Shown one piece after another: positions 38,328 through 49,486 of a DNA stretch of 64,000 nucleotides; the first letter of the stretch is position 1; each line of letters begins with the position of its first letter. The stretch lies in the NCBI RefSeq assembly GCF_008386465.1, contig NZ_VUOD01000007.1, forward strand, positions 1 to 64,000. The letters are read 5' to 3'. The position numbers were made by a program, and so were the translations under genes. The notes beneath the pieces are model-generated. The model had not been told where the DNA came from. It was given only the letters and a program-made list of their open reading frames with translations, and searched no databases. Source of the stretch: Arenimonas fontis. Lineage in GTDB: Bacteria; Pseudomonadota; Gammaproteobacteria; Xanthomonadales; Xanthomonadaceae.

Positions 38328-39173
38328 ATGAAGGCGATCTACAGCGAGCGGATGAATGCGCCCATGCAGGCCTTGTCGCCGAGTGCGGCCAAGCCGGCGG
38401 CGGTCATGGCGGCTTGGCGGGCCGAGTGGCCGGCCCTGGAAGTGCGGCCGCCGCAGCCGGTCACGGTGCAGGAGCTGTGCCTCGCCCATGAGCGCAGCTT
38501 CGTCGAGGACGTACTGGCCGGGCGCCGGCCCAACGGCTTCGGCAATCGAGACCCGGCGGTGGCCGCCAGCCTGCCCTGGACCAGCGGCGCCTTGTTGAGC
38601 GCGGCGCGCTGGGCATTGGATGGCGCCGGTATCGTGGCGGCGCCGGTGTCGGGTTTCCATCACGCCGGCTGGGACAAGGCGGCCGACTTCTGCACCTTCA
38701 ACGGCCTGATGGTGACGGCCCTGGCGCTGAGGGCCGATCGCCCGGGCCTGCGCGTGGGCATCCTCGATTACGACTACCACTACGGCGACGGTACCGAGGA
38801 CATCCTCGACCGCGTCGGCCGCGAAGGCATCACCCATATCACCGCCGGCGAAGAATGGATGTATGGCTGCGATCCCCAGGCCTTCCTGGCCCAGGTGGAA
38901 TCGGATGTGGCGCGCCTGGCCGATACCTGCGACGTCGTGCTCTACCAGGCGGGCGCCGATCCGCATGTGGACGACCCGCTGGGCGGCTTCCTCGACACGG
39001 CGCAGATGGCCATGCGCGACCTGCAGGTGTTCTCCGGGCTGCATTCGGCGGGCGTACCGGTAGCCTGGGTGCTGGCCGGCGGTTACCAGGAACCGTTGCA
39101 GAAAGTCGTGCAGCTGCACGTGAACACGATGCGGATGGTGGCGGAAGTGATGGGGCTGCAGTCGCGGCCATGA
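38328..39173 (+). CDS. Histone deacetylase-like metallohydrolase (class II HDAC/acetoin-utilization family)
   Basis: 281 residues from ATG 38328, with GGAG seven bases upstream. The HDAC fold is shown by SGFHHAGWD (catalytic His pair), DYDYHYGDGT (Zn ligands Asp and His) and GADPHVDDPLGG (third Zn ligand Asp). The expected Tyr appears in AGGYQEP. Bacterial members deacetylate polyamines or acetylated small molecules rather than histones. Length is below the 300-plus of many homologues but all catalytic residues are there. Divergent from the unknown gene at 37357. Confidence 0.88.
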   Translation: MKAIYSERMNAPMQALSPSAAKPAAVMAAWRAEWPALEVRPPQPVTVQELCLAHERSFVEDVLAGRRPNGFGNRDPAVAASLPWTSGALLSAARWALDGAGIVAAPVSGFHHAGWDKAADFCTFNGLMVTALALRADRPGLRVGILDYDYHYGDGTEDILDRVGREGITHITAGEEWMYGCDPQAFLAQVESDVARLADTCDVVLYQAGADPHVDDPLGGFLDTAQMAMRDLQVFSGLHSAGVPVAWVLAGGYQEPLQKVVQLHVNTMRMVAEVMGLQSRP

Positions 39174-39209
39174 CCGGCGGCGTCCGGCGTCACACGAACA
39201 TGTGCGTCC

Positions 39210-39309
39210 TGAACCGCCCCGCCTTTACCGGAGGCTCATTCCGTTGAGAGGATTGAGCAATGAGAAAGGCAGCGAAGTTTTCCCCGGACGTTCAGGAGCG
39301 GGCGGTTCA
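39210..39309 (+). mobile_element. 100-bp mini remnant of an IS3-family element
   Basis: The left end TGAACCGCCCCGC (39210-39222) is the type of terminal repeat used by IS3-group elements in xanthomonads. At 39260 an ATG opens a frame whose first 17 codons (MRKAAKFSPDVQERAVQ) match the start of IS3-family OrfA; it then runs into unrelated sequence to a stop at 39385. The unit ends in GGGCGGTTCA (39300-39309), the exact complement of the left terminal 10 bp. A deletion between an internal copy and the right terminal repeat would create just this structure. No target duplication is evident. Confidence 0.55.
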
Positions 39310-39361
39310 AATCCTGAGCCGCCACGATTCTGTCGTGGCGCCCTCGGGGAGGGATTTGAAC
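39305..39361. repeat. Nested palindrome beside the IS remnant
   Basis: Outer arms GTTCAAATCC (39305-39314) and GGATTTGAAC (39352-39361) are perfect complements. Inside them lies an 8-bp stem CGCCACGA (39320-39327) and TCGTGGCG (39333-39340). The left arm overlaps the IS-end repeat. No run of T follows, so it is not a simple terminator. The rest of the 378-bp gap between the HDAC-like gene and the tRNA (39362-39522) shows nothing recognisable. Confidence 0.7.
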
Positions 39362-39522
39362 TTCTCGCGAAGTTGCCGGCGGTAGCCATGGGCGAAAAGT
39401 AGCAAGAGTCCGCAGGGGTGTTGACCCACATCCATGCGGGCATGTCTGCCCTACGTCGGCATACCCAGTGAAGGAATGGGTCGGCCAGGCAGATCTTCTG
39501 CCCAGGGCGCTGCCCGGAAACG

Positions 39523-39543
39523 AAAAACCCGCCAATCGGCGGG
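39523..39543 (-). terminator. Rho-independent terminator of the tRNA-Met gene
   Basis: On the minus strand, CCCGCC-GATT-GGCGGG is a six-base-pair perfect stem with a four-base loop followed by five T (forward AAAAA at 39523-39527). It starts 9 bases after the CCA end of the tRNA, the expected place. Confidence 0.85.
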
Positions 39544-39551
39544 CTCGGAAG

Positions 39552-39628
39552 TGGTGGCTATGGGTGGACTCGAACCACCGACCCCAGCATTATGAGTGCT
39601 GTGCTCTAACCGGCTGAGCTACATAGCC
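39552..39628 (-). tRNA. tRNA-Met (anticodon CAT), elongator type
   Basis: 77 nt including the encoded CCA (39552-39554). The acceptor stem GGCTATG pairs with CATAGCC, discriminator A. The D arm reads AGCTCAGCCGGTTAGAGC and the T arm GGTTCGAGTCC. The anticodon loop contains CTCATAA, anticodon CAT. The first acceptor pair is intact (G-C), not the mismatch of initiator tRNA, and the anticodon stem lacks the three consecutive G-C pairs of the initiator, so it is elongator Met; a lysidine-modified Ile2 tRNA also has CAT and is not excluded by the anticodon alone. Promoter and terminator flank it. Confidence 0.93.
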
Positions 39629-39660
39629 ACGGGTGCTGTCCGGGGCGGACAGGGCCGCGA

Positions 39661-39689
39661 ATTTTCGGCTCTCCCGGCGGCCCTGTCAA
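39661..39689 (-). promoter_or_regulatory. Promoter of the tRNA-Met gene
   Basis: On the minus strand a perfect TTGACA (39689-39684) is followed after 17 bp by GAAAAT (39666-39661), four of six matches to TATAAT. It lies about 33 bp before the mature tRNA 5' end. A GC-rich stretch (CGCGGCCC) follows the -10, as in stringently controlled stable-RNA promoters. Confidence 0.65.
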
Positions 39690-39768
39690 TTCGGCCGGGC
39701 CGTCGCGCTTGTGGTGGCGCGCGGGCCTGTGGCAGGCTGGCCCGCAGTACAGCATTGGAGTCCGTCCC

Positions 39769-40347
39769 GTGGTGGATCCGGACGGTTACCGCCCCAACGT
39801 GGGCATCGTGCTGATGCACGGCGACGGCCGGGTGTTCTGGGCCCGGCGGGTCAGCCGTGACGGCTGGCAGTTCCCCCAGGGCGGCATGAACTCGGACGAG
39901 ACGCCCCTGGAAGCCATGTACCGCGAGCTGCGCGAGGAGGTCGGCCTGGAGCCCCGGCACGTGGAAGTGCTGGCCAGCACCCCGGGCTGGCTGCGCTACC
40001 GGCTGCCCCGGCGCTGCATCCGCCACGGCAACCGGCCGGTGTGCATCGGCCAGAAGCAGGTCTGGTTCCTGCTGCGTCTCACCGGCGCCGAGGATGATGT
40101 CCGCCTGGACCTGAGCGAGAAGCCGGAGTTCGACTCCTGGCGCTGGGTGGATTTCTGGTACCCGGCCCGGCACGTGGTCAGCTTCAAGCGCGAGGTCTAC
40201 CTGCGCGCGCTCTCGCACCTGGCGCCGCGGGCCCGAGACGTGGCCGGCCAGGCCGCGGTGCCGGAACCGGCCGAGGAACTGCGCCCGCGGGCCATGCGCG
40301 CCGGCCACCGCCCGGCCTTCCGGCGGCCGTTGCGGACGGGCGGCTGA
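39769..40347 (+). CDS. rppH: RNA pyrophosphohydrolase (Nudix)
   Basis: 192 residues. It removes pyrophosphate from triphosphorylated mRNA 5' ends and starts RNase E decay. The Nudix box [23 protein letters not shown] is complete. The family start [13 protein letters not shown] and the QKQVWFLL and [13 protein letters not shown] segments are typical. The start is taken as GTG 39769, with GGAG eight bases upstream; no ATG is near. The Arg/Pro-rich tail (last 30 residues) is an extension seen in related species. Divergent from the tRNA gene. Confidence 0.93.
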   Translation: MVDPDGYRPNVGIVLMHGDGRVFWARRVSRDGWQFPQGGMNSDETPLEAMYRELREEVGLEPRHVEVLASTPGWLRYRLPRRCIRHGNRPVCIGQKQVWFLLRLTGAEDDVRLDLSEKPEFDSWRWVDFWYPARHVVSFKREVYLRALSHLAPRARDVAGQAAVPEPAEELRPRAMRAGHRPAFRRPLRTGG

Positions 40348-40505
40348 TTTCCCCGCGGCGGGCCGAAGCCGATCCCCGGCTCGCCCCGGCGGGTCAGGGG
40401 CCCGGCAGTCCCGCCAGTCTGGAGCCCGGCAGCCCTGCCCGGCGGGCCAGTCGCCCGCCCGCCTGAACGTTTGCCCGCCTCCGGCCAGGCGCTCGGCCAT
40501 CCGGT

Positions 40506-40551
40506 GTTGACAAGCATTCTCATTTCGGGTCGAATGCGAACCGTTCCCATT
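40506..40551 (+). promoter_or_regulatory. bfd promoter with two Fur-box-like sites
   Basis: A TTGACA (40507-40512) and a weaker TCGAAT (40530-40535) with 17-bp spacing form the core. Two 19-bp sites resemble the Fur consensus AATGAGAATGATTCTCATT: 40506-40524 (14 of 19) and 40533-40551, AATGCGAACCGTTCCCATT (14 of 19, itself a palindrome with one mismatch). They cover the -35 and the start region and begin 27 bp apart. Iron repression by Fur is inferred. Confidence 0.6.
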
Positions 40552-40563
40552 ACAGGCGGTTCC

Positions 40564-40764
40564 ATGTACGTCTGCATTTGCCACGGCGTTACCGACCAGG
40601 ACATCCGCGAGGCGGCCGGGGCCGGCTGCGCCTCCGTGTCCGAGCTGGCCATGCGCACGGGCCTGGGAACCGGCTGCGGCACCTGCGGCGAGTTGGCCGG
40701 CGCCCTGCTGGCGGAAGCCCGCGGTCGCAACGAGTTCCCGCTGCCGGTGCTGGCGGCGGCCTGA
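40564..40764 (+). CDS. bfd: Bacterioferritin-associated (2Fe-2S) ferredoxin
   Basis: 66 residues. It reduces the ferric core of bacterioferritin so that iron is released. The four Cys of the [2Fe-2S] cluster are in MYVCICHGVT (4, 6) and TGCGTCGE (38, 41), the BFD-like fold arrangement. The ATG at 40564 has no strong Shine-Dalgarno sequence. It lies 300 bp upstream of bfr on the same strand, and the Fur-like sites upstream fit expression under iron limitation, when stored iron is needed. Confidence 0.95.
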   Translation: MYVCICHGVTDQDIREAAGAGCASVSELAMRTGLGTGCGTCGELAGALLAEARGRNEFPLPVLAAA

Positions 40765-40802
40765 GCCGCACAGGGATCCGGGACATCACTCTCTCTCCGT
40801 AA

Positions 40803-40956
40803 TCCCCTCTCCCCAACCCCCCCCCACAAAGGGAGAGCGGCTTCGTGTCGTTCCTCCCCTCTCCCCTCGCGGCAGAGGGGCCGGCGGCCTGGTCGCGCGC
40901 CGGCGTGCCGGCTCCTCCCCTCTCCCCTCGCGGCAGAGGGGCCGGGGTGAGGGCCC
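40803..40956. repeat. GC-rich palindromic intergenic repeats, copy D (multiple units)
   Basis: Three related hairpins lie between bfd and bfr. A 32-bp unit (CCTCCCCTCTCCCCTCGCGG then CAGAGGGGCCGG) is repeated exactly at 40853-40884 and 40914-40945. A diverged unit begins at 40803. Each folds as CCCCTC-TCGCGGCA-GAGGGG-type stems. They fill most of the 300-bp gap and could attenuate read-through from bfd to bfr. Confidence 0.8.
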
Positions 40957-41064
40957 CGCAAACGAGAACGCACCCGATTGGCAAACGCGAGCGATTGCCT
41001 TTACGTCATCGGCTGCGCGATCGGGCTAGGCTGCTCCCACGTCAAGCACGCAAGGAGGCCCGCC

Positions 41065-41535
41065 ATGAAAGGTGACGCCCAGGTCATCACGCACCTGAAC
41101 AAGGCGCTGTACAACGAGCTCATCGCCATCAACCAGTACTTCCTGCATTCACGGATGTACGGCAACTGGGGCCTGAAAGAGCTGGCCGAGCACGAGTACA
41201 AGGAATCCATAGACGAGATGAAGCACGCCGATCGGCTGATCGAGCGCATCCTGTTCCTGGACGGCCTGCCCAATCTGCAGAACCTCGGCAAGCTGCTGGT
41301 CGGCCAGACGCCGCGCGAATGCCTCGAGTGCGACCTCAAGCTGGAACAGCAGGCCGTGCCCGACCTGAAGGCCGGCATCGCCCATTGCGAGCAGGTCGGC
41401 GATTACGTCTCGCGCGAACTGCTGGTGGCCATCCTCGAAAGCGAGGAAGAGCACATCGACTGGCTGGAAACGCAGCTGGACCTGATCGGCCGGGTGGGCG
41501 AACAGAACTACCTGCAATCCAAGATGGGCGGCTGA
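41065..41535 (+). CDS. bfr: Bacterioferritin
   Basis: 156 residues. It stores iron as ferric mineral in a 24-subunit shell. Ferroxidase ligands are at E18 ([10 protein letters not shown]), E51 and H54 (DEMKHADRL), E94 and E127/H130 (ESEEEHIDW). The haem Met52 sits in EMKHA. AAGGAGG lies 6 bases before the ATG, an excellent ribosome site. Normal length. It is paired with bfd upstream. The 132 bp after the stop show no clear terminator before the convergent kinase gene. Confidence 0.97.
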   Translation: MKGDAQVITHLNKALYNELIAINQYFLHSRMYGNWGLKELAEHEYKESIDEMKHADRLIERILFLDGLPNLQNLGKLLVGQTPRECLECDLKLEQQAVPDLKAGIAHCEQVGDYVSRELLVAILESEEEHIDWLETQLDLIGRVGEQNYLQSKMGG

Positions 41536-41667
41536 GATACCCTTCCTCGCCCAGGGTCCCGCGCGCGGGATCCGGCATCCCTGCGATCACGCCCGCGCGC
41601 GGCGTGGACTCACGCCGTCCGGGCGGCCCGGTATCGTGCCGGGCCTGGCCCGCGGGCGGCGCGACGC

Positions 41668-44258
<2,591 letters not shown>

Positions 44259-44259
<1 letters not shown>

Positions 44260-47084
44260 CAGAGTACGGCCTGCTGGAAATCGAAATCCATGTCGGTGTC
44301 GGCCTGCTGCACCAGATTGCCCTGGATGAAGTCGATGCCGCTCATCCACAAGGTCGCGGCCGCCTGCGGATCCTCGACGCCGTGGCCGATCACTTCCAGG
44401 CCGTGCCGGTGGCATCGCTCGATCAGCACCCGCAGTTCGTCGCGCACCGGTTGCGGCAGGACACTGGCAGTGTACTTGCGCGCCAGCTTGACGAAACCCA
44501 GCGGCAGCCGGTCCAGCAGGCTTTCCGGTTCGCGGCCGGCCTCGAACTGGCTCAGGCAGAACTGCACGCCGTCGTCCAGCATGCGGTCGCAGAACTCGCG
44601 CACGGTGGCGGCGTGGACGGCGGCGTCCTCGAGCCGCAGCTCGATCACCAGCGAGGTGCCGGGCACGTCGTGCGCCGCCAGCTCGGACTTCAGCCAGGCC
44701 GCCTGGCCCGGGTCGGCCAGGGTCAGCGCCGACTGGGTGACGAACAGGCGCAAGGGCTTGCCTTCCGCGCGGCGCTGCCGGATCAGCTTCAACGCCGCGG
44801 TCAGCACCCAGCGGTCTATGTCGAGGATGAAATCGCCGCGCTCGGCCAGCGGCACCACCTCGGCCGCCGGCAGCAGCTTGCCCTCGGCGTCGCGCAGGCG
44901 CAGCAGCACCTGGTACTGGCTGTCGTCGCTGCCTGCCACCGCCACCACCGGCTGGTAATGCAGCTCCAGCCTGTTCAGGGCGATGGCCTCGCGTATCTGT
45001 TGCACCAGCGAGGCTTCACGCGCGGCTTCGCTCGGTTGCGCCGGCTCGTGGCTGCGCACGCCCTTTTCGCTGGTGCGGGCTTCGCGGGCGGCGCGCTCGA
45101 CGGCGTTGAGCACCGCGGCGGCGTCGGCCAGACGGTGTTCGAAGGCGCAGATGCCGACCGAGACGCGCAGGCGCAAGGGATGGCCGTGCACGTCGAAGGG
45201 GTGTTGTACCAGGGCGCCGCGCAACTGGCTGGCCAGCGTCTCCAGGCCGGCGCCGTCGCGCTGCTCGTCCAGCAGCAGATAGCTGCCGTCGCCGAAGCGC
45301 GCCACCGGCGTGTCGCCGGCACGCTCGGCCACCATGCGGCCGACCTGGGCCAGCAGTTGTTCCAGCGCGGTCAGGCCCAAGCGGTCGCGCAGCAGGTTCA
45401 CGCTCTCGACTTCCAGGAACAGCACGCCGCCGGGTCCGCCCTGGCCGCCGGCCAGGCGGGCCTCCAGGCGTGCCATCAGTTCGCCGCGGTCGTGCAGGCC
45501 GGTGGCCGGGTCGCGGCCATGGCGCGAGCCACGTCGAGCCAGCGTGGCGCGATGACGCTGAATGCGGTTCTGCACGGCGGCGATCAGGTGGCGTGGACGG
45601 ACCGGCTTGGCGATGAAATCGTCACCGCCGGCTTCGAGCACGTCGAACTGGCGATCCGGATCGGGTTCCCCGGACAGGAACACGATCGGCGTGTCCAGGA
45701 AACCGTCTTGCTCGCGGATCAGCACCGTCAGCTCGATGCCGTTGGCATGCGGCATGTGCAGGTCCATCAGCACCAGGTCAGGCTGGAACTCGTTGAGCAC
45801 GGCCAGCACGTCCAGCGAGTCCAGCACCACCCGGGTCTCCATGCCGGCATTGCGCAGGATGCCCTCGGCGAACAGCGCCTGGCCGCGGTCGTCCTCGACG
45901 ATCAGCACGCGGTAGGGCTCTTCCGGGCCCGGCTGCAACAGTTGCGCCAGGCGGCGCAGCACGTCCTGGGCGCCGTCGGGTTCGATCACCAGCGCATCCA
46001 CGCCGGCGCGCTGGGCCGCCAGGCGCAGGTTGATGTCGTCGGTCTCCGAGAGGGCCACCAGCAATATCCGGTGCGGGCCGCGCTCGCGGGCCTGGCGCAC
46101 GGTTTCGCCGATCGCCTCCAGCCGGCTCTGGAAGGCCGCATCCACCAGGGCCAGGTGGGCGGGCAGGGCGCCGAGCAGCTCGTGTAGTTCCTCGGCGCTC
46201 TCCAGCAGCTCCACTTCGTAGCCGAGCGCTTCCATGCGCTGGTCCAGTTCCAGCGACAGCGGGCCATGGTCGGTCAGGTGATAGACGCGCAAGCCGTCCA
46301 CCGGGGCCGGCGGCGCCGAGGCCGGCGGTCGCGGCACCGGGCGGGGCGGGGCGGGCTGCGCGGCCGGCCTGGGCGCGCGCGCCGCATCGGCCACGGGTCT
46401 GTGAGCAGGAGCCGCTGCGGCCTGAGCAGGCGCGGCCGGAGCAGGCGCGGTCGGAGCAGACGTGGCCGGAGCAGACGTGGCCGGAGCAGACGTGGCCGGA
46501 GCAGGCGCGGGATTGGTGCCGGCCGTCGTCCCGTTCCGCGCTTCCGGACCGGCTTGGGCGCCAGTCTTGCGGACGGACGCCGCCGGCGCGAGCTCCGCTT
46601 GCGTGGACGGCCTGGCCCCGGCCGGTCCGGCAGCGGCCCTGGCCGGCGGTGGCGCGTCGTCGCCCCAGCGGCGCCAGTAATGCGCCGGCGGCGTTTCCGC
46701 CCGCCGCAGGGTCTGCGCCTGTTGCCCCGGCGCGGCCGGTTCGGCGGCGACCTCGGCCAGCATGGGCACGGCCTCGCCTATCTCTTCTATCAGGCGCCAA
46801 AGACGCTCGCCCAGGGCGGGATCGGGGAGTTCCTGGTCGCGCAGGGTCTGGGCCAGCAGTCCGTGCAGATGGCCCAGGTGCTGGCCGGCCTCGTCCAGGC
46901 CATGCCGCTGGCAGGCGGCGCCCAGCCAACGGGCGTCGTCGTGGATCAGGGCCAGGCCATTGATGTCCCAGCCATCCTGGAGGAAGCGGTGCAGACGCCG
47001 GCCGATCAACTCCACTCGCCGGGGCAGGTGGCGCAGGAAGGCGTGGCGGTGGTCGGCGAGCCGAGACTCGTCGTGCGGATTCAT
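44259..47084 (-). CDS. REC-GGDEF-EAL protein with degenerate GGDEF and EAL sites (FimX-like architecture)
   Basis: 941 residues. The N-terminal about 110 residues form a helix bundle, possibly HPt-like (His48 in LALIHDDARWLG). A 150-residue Pro/Ala linker with a 15-bp repeat follows. Two receiver-like domains come next; the second is canonical (VEDD, LVLMDLHMP, AKPVRP). In the GGDEF domain the signature is RFGDGSY instead of GGDEF. In the EAL domain the signature is QVLLR instead of EALLR, and GFVKLARKY replaces the metal-binding DFLKID. Both catalytic activities are therefore unlikely; a c-di-GMP receptor or scaffold role like FimX is inferred. The downstream kinase gene overlaps by one base. 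Confidence 0.85.
46426..46511 (-). repeat. 15-bp tandem repeat in the REC-GGDEF-EAL linker
   Basis: Five to six units of a 15-bp repeat. Three exact copies of GCAGACGTGGCCGGA lie at 46456-46500, flanked by diverged copies from 46426 and at 46501. They encode repeated Ala-Pro-Ala-Thr-Ser in the disordered linker and keep the frame. Copy number may vary. Confidence 0.85.
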
Positions 47085-47210
47085 CGCGGTTCCCCCGGTC
47101 TTGGCCGGATTATGCCCCCCGACCGGGAGACTGTCAGTGCGGCCGGGCTCATCCCCGAAGCCAACGCCGGCGCGGGGCGGTGCCGGCCAGGCGCATTCAG
47201 CCGGGTGCGT

Positions 47211-47798
47211 TCAGCCGGGCGCGGCGCGCAGGCGCGGGCGGCGGCGCCAGATCCAGCGCAACACCCACCAGGCCAGGGTGGCGGCGGCCAGCATCGCCAG
47301 CAACAGCAGCGCCAGGGCCAGCCAGGGATGGGCGAACACCAGGGCGAGCGCGCCCAGGGCGGTGATGTCCTCGCCCGCCGAGGCCACCCAGTTCGACACC
47401 GGCTCGGGCGAGGTGTTGATGGCGGCGCGGGTGCCCGTCTTGATCAGGTGCATGCCGAGCGCGGCGCTGCCACCCAACACCAGGGCACCGGTGCCCAGCT
47501 GGCCGTCGTCGGACAGGGTGGCCGCGGCCAGGAAGGCGCCGGCGGGAATGCGCGCCAGGGTCTGCAGCAGGTCCCAGCCGGAGTCCACGCCCGGAATCTT
47601 GTCGGCAGCGAACTCGACCAGGGCCAGGGCGGCGGCGGTACCGAGGACCCAGGGCGAACTGGTCACCTCCAGGGCCGAGGGCAGGTCCACCCAACCCATC
47701 AAGCCTGCCAGGCCGACACCGAATACCGTCAGGTAGGCCCGCACGCCCGCCAGGCAGGCCAGGGCCAGGCCGAGGGCGAACACATGGGCTTCGGTCAT
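47211..47798 (-). CDS. DUF4126 membrane protein
   Basis: 195 residues with about five hydrophobic segments. Family features include LACLAGVRAYLTVFGVGLAG at the N-terminus, FAADKIPGVDSGWDLLQTLARIPAGA and HLIKTGTRAAINTSPEPVSNW. These match the DUF4126 family, membrane proteins of unknown function. GGGGAGA lies six bases before the ATG. The Arg-rich C-terminus (RRRPRLRAAPG) follows the last helix and suggests a cytoplasmic end. It is divergent from the DUF6776 gene. Confidence 0.82.
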   Translation of the reverse strand: MTEAHVFALGLALACLAGVRAYLTVFGVGLAGLMGWVDLPSALEVTSSPWVLGTAAALALVEFAADKIPGVDSGWDLLQTLARIPAGAFLAAATLSDDGQLGTGALVLGGSAALGMHLIKTGTRAAINTSPEPVSNWVASAGEDITALGALALVFAHPWLALALLLLAMLAAATLAWWVLRWIWRRRPRLRAAPG

Positions 47799-47909
47799 GG
47801 CGGTCTCCCCGGAACGTGACGGCGTTCACAGTATAGTGAGCCTCCGCCTTGACGCTGCCTGAGTCCCCCGGCTTTAGTGCCGGTCTTCCCCAGGGGTCCC
47901 CCCGCCCGC

Positions 47910-48641
47910 ATGAGTACCCCCGTTCCCGACAAGCCGCGCTTCGTCGTCGTGCCGCACCGCCCCTATCAGAAGGTGTTGCTGGCGCTGCTGCTAGCGGCCT
48001 GGCTGGGCTCGCTGGTGGCGGTGGGCGTGTGGGCCACTCGCCGGGCCGTGCCGGAACTGGCACAGGTGCGCCAGGAGCTGGCGCTGACCGCCCGCCGGGC
48101 CAGCGAGGCCGAGGCCCTGGTGCGGCAACTCCGGCAGAACGTCACCACCCTGCGCCGCAGCGACCAGATCAGCCGGGCCGCCAACGCCGAGCTGCAGGCG
48201 ACCCTGGCCGAGCGCGAGGAGGAGATTTCCGGCCTGCGCGCCGACGTGGCCTTCTACGAGCGCCTGGTCGGGGCCACCGGCCAACGCCGCGGCCTGAGCG
48301 TGCACGAAGCCGTGTTCGCGCCGGAGGCCGGCGGCACCTGGCGCTATACCGTAACCCTGACCCAGAACCTCAACCGCGGCGCCATCAGCAAGGGCGAGGC
48401 GCGCCTGACCGTGGAGGGGGTCAAGGACGGCCGGCTGATGAGCCTGCCGTGGGAGCAACTGGTCCAGAAGCCGGGCGCACCCGGACAGCCGTTCTCCTTC
48501 CGCTATTTCCAGCAGCTGGAAGGGAGCATCATGCTCCCGGACGGCTTCACCCCCCAGCGCGTCCGGGTGCAGTTGCGCGCGGACGGCAACACCGTGGACC
48601 AGGCCTTCCCCTGGCAGGCCGCGGAACCACGAGGAGACTAG
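47910..48641 (+). CDS. DUF6776 membrane-anchored coiled-coil protein
   Basis: 243 residues. A short cytoplasmic N-terminus is followed by one membrane helix (about 25-47), then a predicted coiled coil (about 50-115, Glu/Arg/Leu-rich) and a beta-rich periplasmic domain (FAPEAGGTWRYTVTLTQNLNRGAISKGEARLTVEG). It matches the DUF6776 family, found next to bactofilin in this order. Its stop is 4 bp before the bactofilin ATG and the two are very likely cotranslated. A role anchoring bactofilin or shaping the envelope is a reasonable inference. No clear ribosome site precedes the ATG. Confidence 0.8.
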   Translation: MSTPVPDKPRFVVVPHRPYQKVLLALLLAAWLGSLVAVGVWATRRAVPELAQVRQELALTARRASEAEALVRQLRQNVTTLRRSDQISRAANAELQATLAEREEEISGLRADVAFYERLVGATGQRRGLSVHEAVFAPEAGGTWRYTVTLTQNLNRGAISKGEARLTVEGVKDGRLMSLPWEQLVQKPGAPGQPFSFRYFQQLEGSIMLPDGFTPQRVRVQLRADGNTVDQAFPWQAAEPRGD

Positions 48642-48645
48642 AGAG

Positions 48646-49089
48646 ATGCTCGGCATGGGCGACAAGAAATCCCCCCGCAACGGAAACTCCGCCATCGAAA
48701 CCCTGGTCGGACCGCACGCCACCATCCGCGGCGACATCGGCTTCAGCGGCGGCCTGTACGTGGAAGGCCGGATCTTCGGCAAGGTCCTGGCCGAGGACGG
48801 CACCGACGCCGTCCTGACCATCGCCGAGGACGGCGCCATCGAAGGCGAGGTGCGCGCGCCGGTGGTGGTGATCTCCGGCCGCATGACCGGCGACGTGCAC
48901 GCCTACGAACGGGTGCAACTCACTGCCAAGGCCCGGGTCCAGGGCAACATCCATTACAAGGTGGTGGAGATGGCGGCCGGTGCCACGGTCACCGGCCGAC
49001 TGATCCACGGCGAGACCCCGGCAGCCGAGGAACTGCCGGCCGGCGCCACGCCGATCCGGCGCGGCAAGGCCGAGGCACAGGATGCTTGA
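48646..49089 (+). CDS. Bactofilin (polymer-forming cytoskeletal protein)
   Basis: 147 residues. The central bactofilin domain is a right-handed beta-helix built of short repeats ([67 protein letters not shown]) between flexible tails. Bactofilins polymerise without nucleotides and localise peptidoglycan or envelope enzymes. GAGGAG precedes the ATG. It sits in an operon with the DUF6776 gene upstream and erpA downstream (34 bp gap). Intact. Confidence 0.94.
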   Translation: MLGMGDKKSPRNGNSAIETLVGPHATIRGDIGFSGGLYVEGRIFGKVLAEDGTDAVLTIAEDGAIEGEVRAPVVVISGRMTGDVHAYERVQLTAKARVQGNIHYKVVEMAAGATVTGRLIHGETPAAEELPAGATPIRRGKAEAQDA

Positions 49090-49123
49090 AGCGGCGGCCG
49101 CGCGGCCCCATATCCTTCCGGCC

Positions 49124-49483
49124 ATGGATACCCAGCCCAGCTACCAGCAGCTCGACGCCCCCCTGCAGTTCACGGCCGCTGCCGCCGCCAAGGTGGCCGC
49201 CCTGATCGCCGAGGAGGGCAATCCGAGGCTGAAGCTGCGGGTGTACATCACCGGCGGCGGCTGTTCGGGTTTCCAGTACGGCTTCGAGTTCGACGAGCAG
49301 CAGGCCGAGGACGACCTGGCGCTGCAGCGCGACGGCGTCACCCTGCTGGTGGATCCGCTCAGCCTGCAATACCTGATGGGCGCCGAAGTGGATTACCGCG
49401 AGAGCCTGCAGGGCGCGCAGTTCGTCATCCGCAACCCGAACGCCAAGACCACCTGCGGCTGCGGCAGCAGTTTTTCCGCCTGA
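49124..49483 (+). CDS. erpA: Iron-sulfur cluster insertion protein ErpA
   Basis: 119 residues. An A-type carrier that delivers Fe-S clusters to apo-proteins, including enzymes of isoprenoid synthesis. The three conserved Cys are in [11 protein letters not shown] and [11 protein letters not shown] (the CGC pair at the C-terminus). The ATG at 49124 is chosen because the family starts [17 protein letters not shown]; an upstream ATG at 49082 adds an unrelated tail. It lies in a convergence-free run between bactofilin and nudC. Confidence 0.96.
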   Translation: MDTQPSYQQLDAPLQFTAAAAAKVAALIAEEGNPRLKLRVYITGGGCSGFQYGFEFDEQQAEDDLALQRDGVTLLVDPLSLQYLMGAEVDYRESLQGAQFVIRNPNAKTTCGCGSSFSA

Positions 49484-49486
49484 GCC

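Noticed and set aside
39301-39361. GTTCAAATCC resembling a tRNA T-loop, possible second tRNA or attachment site
   Set aside because: No acceptor, D or anticodon arms can be drawn on either strand; better explained as a palindrome beside an IS remnant.
40853-40945. Possible CRISPR with two 32-bp repeats
   Set aside because: Only two copies, internally palindromic and related to intergenic REP-like units elsewhere in the window.
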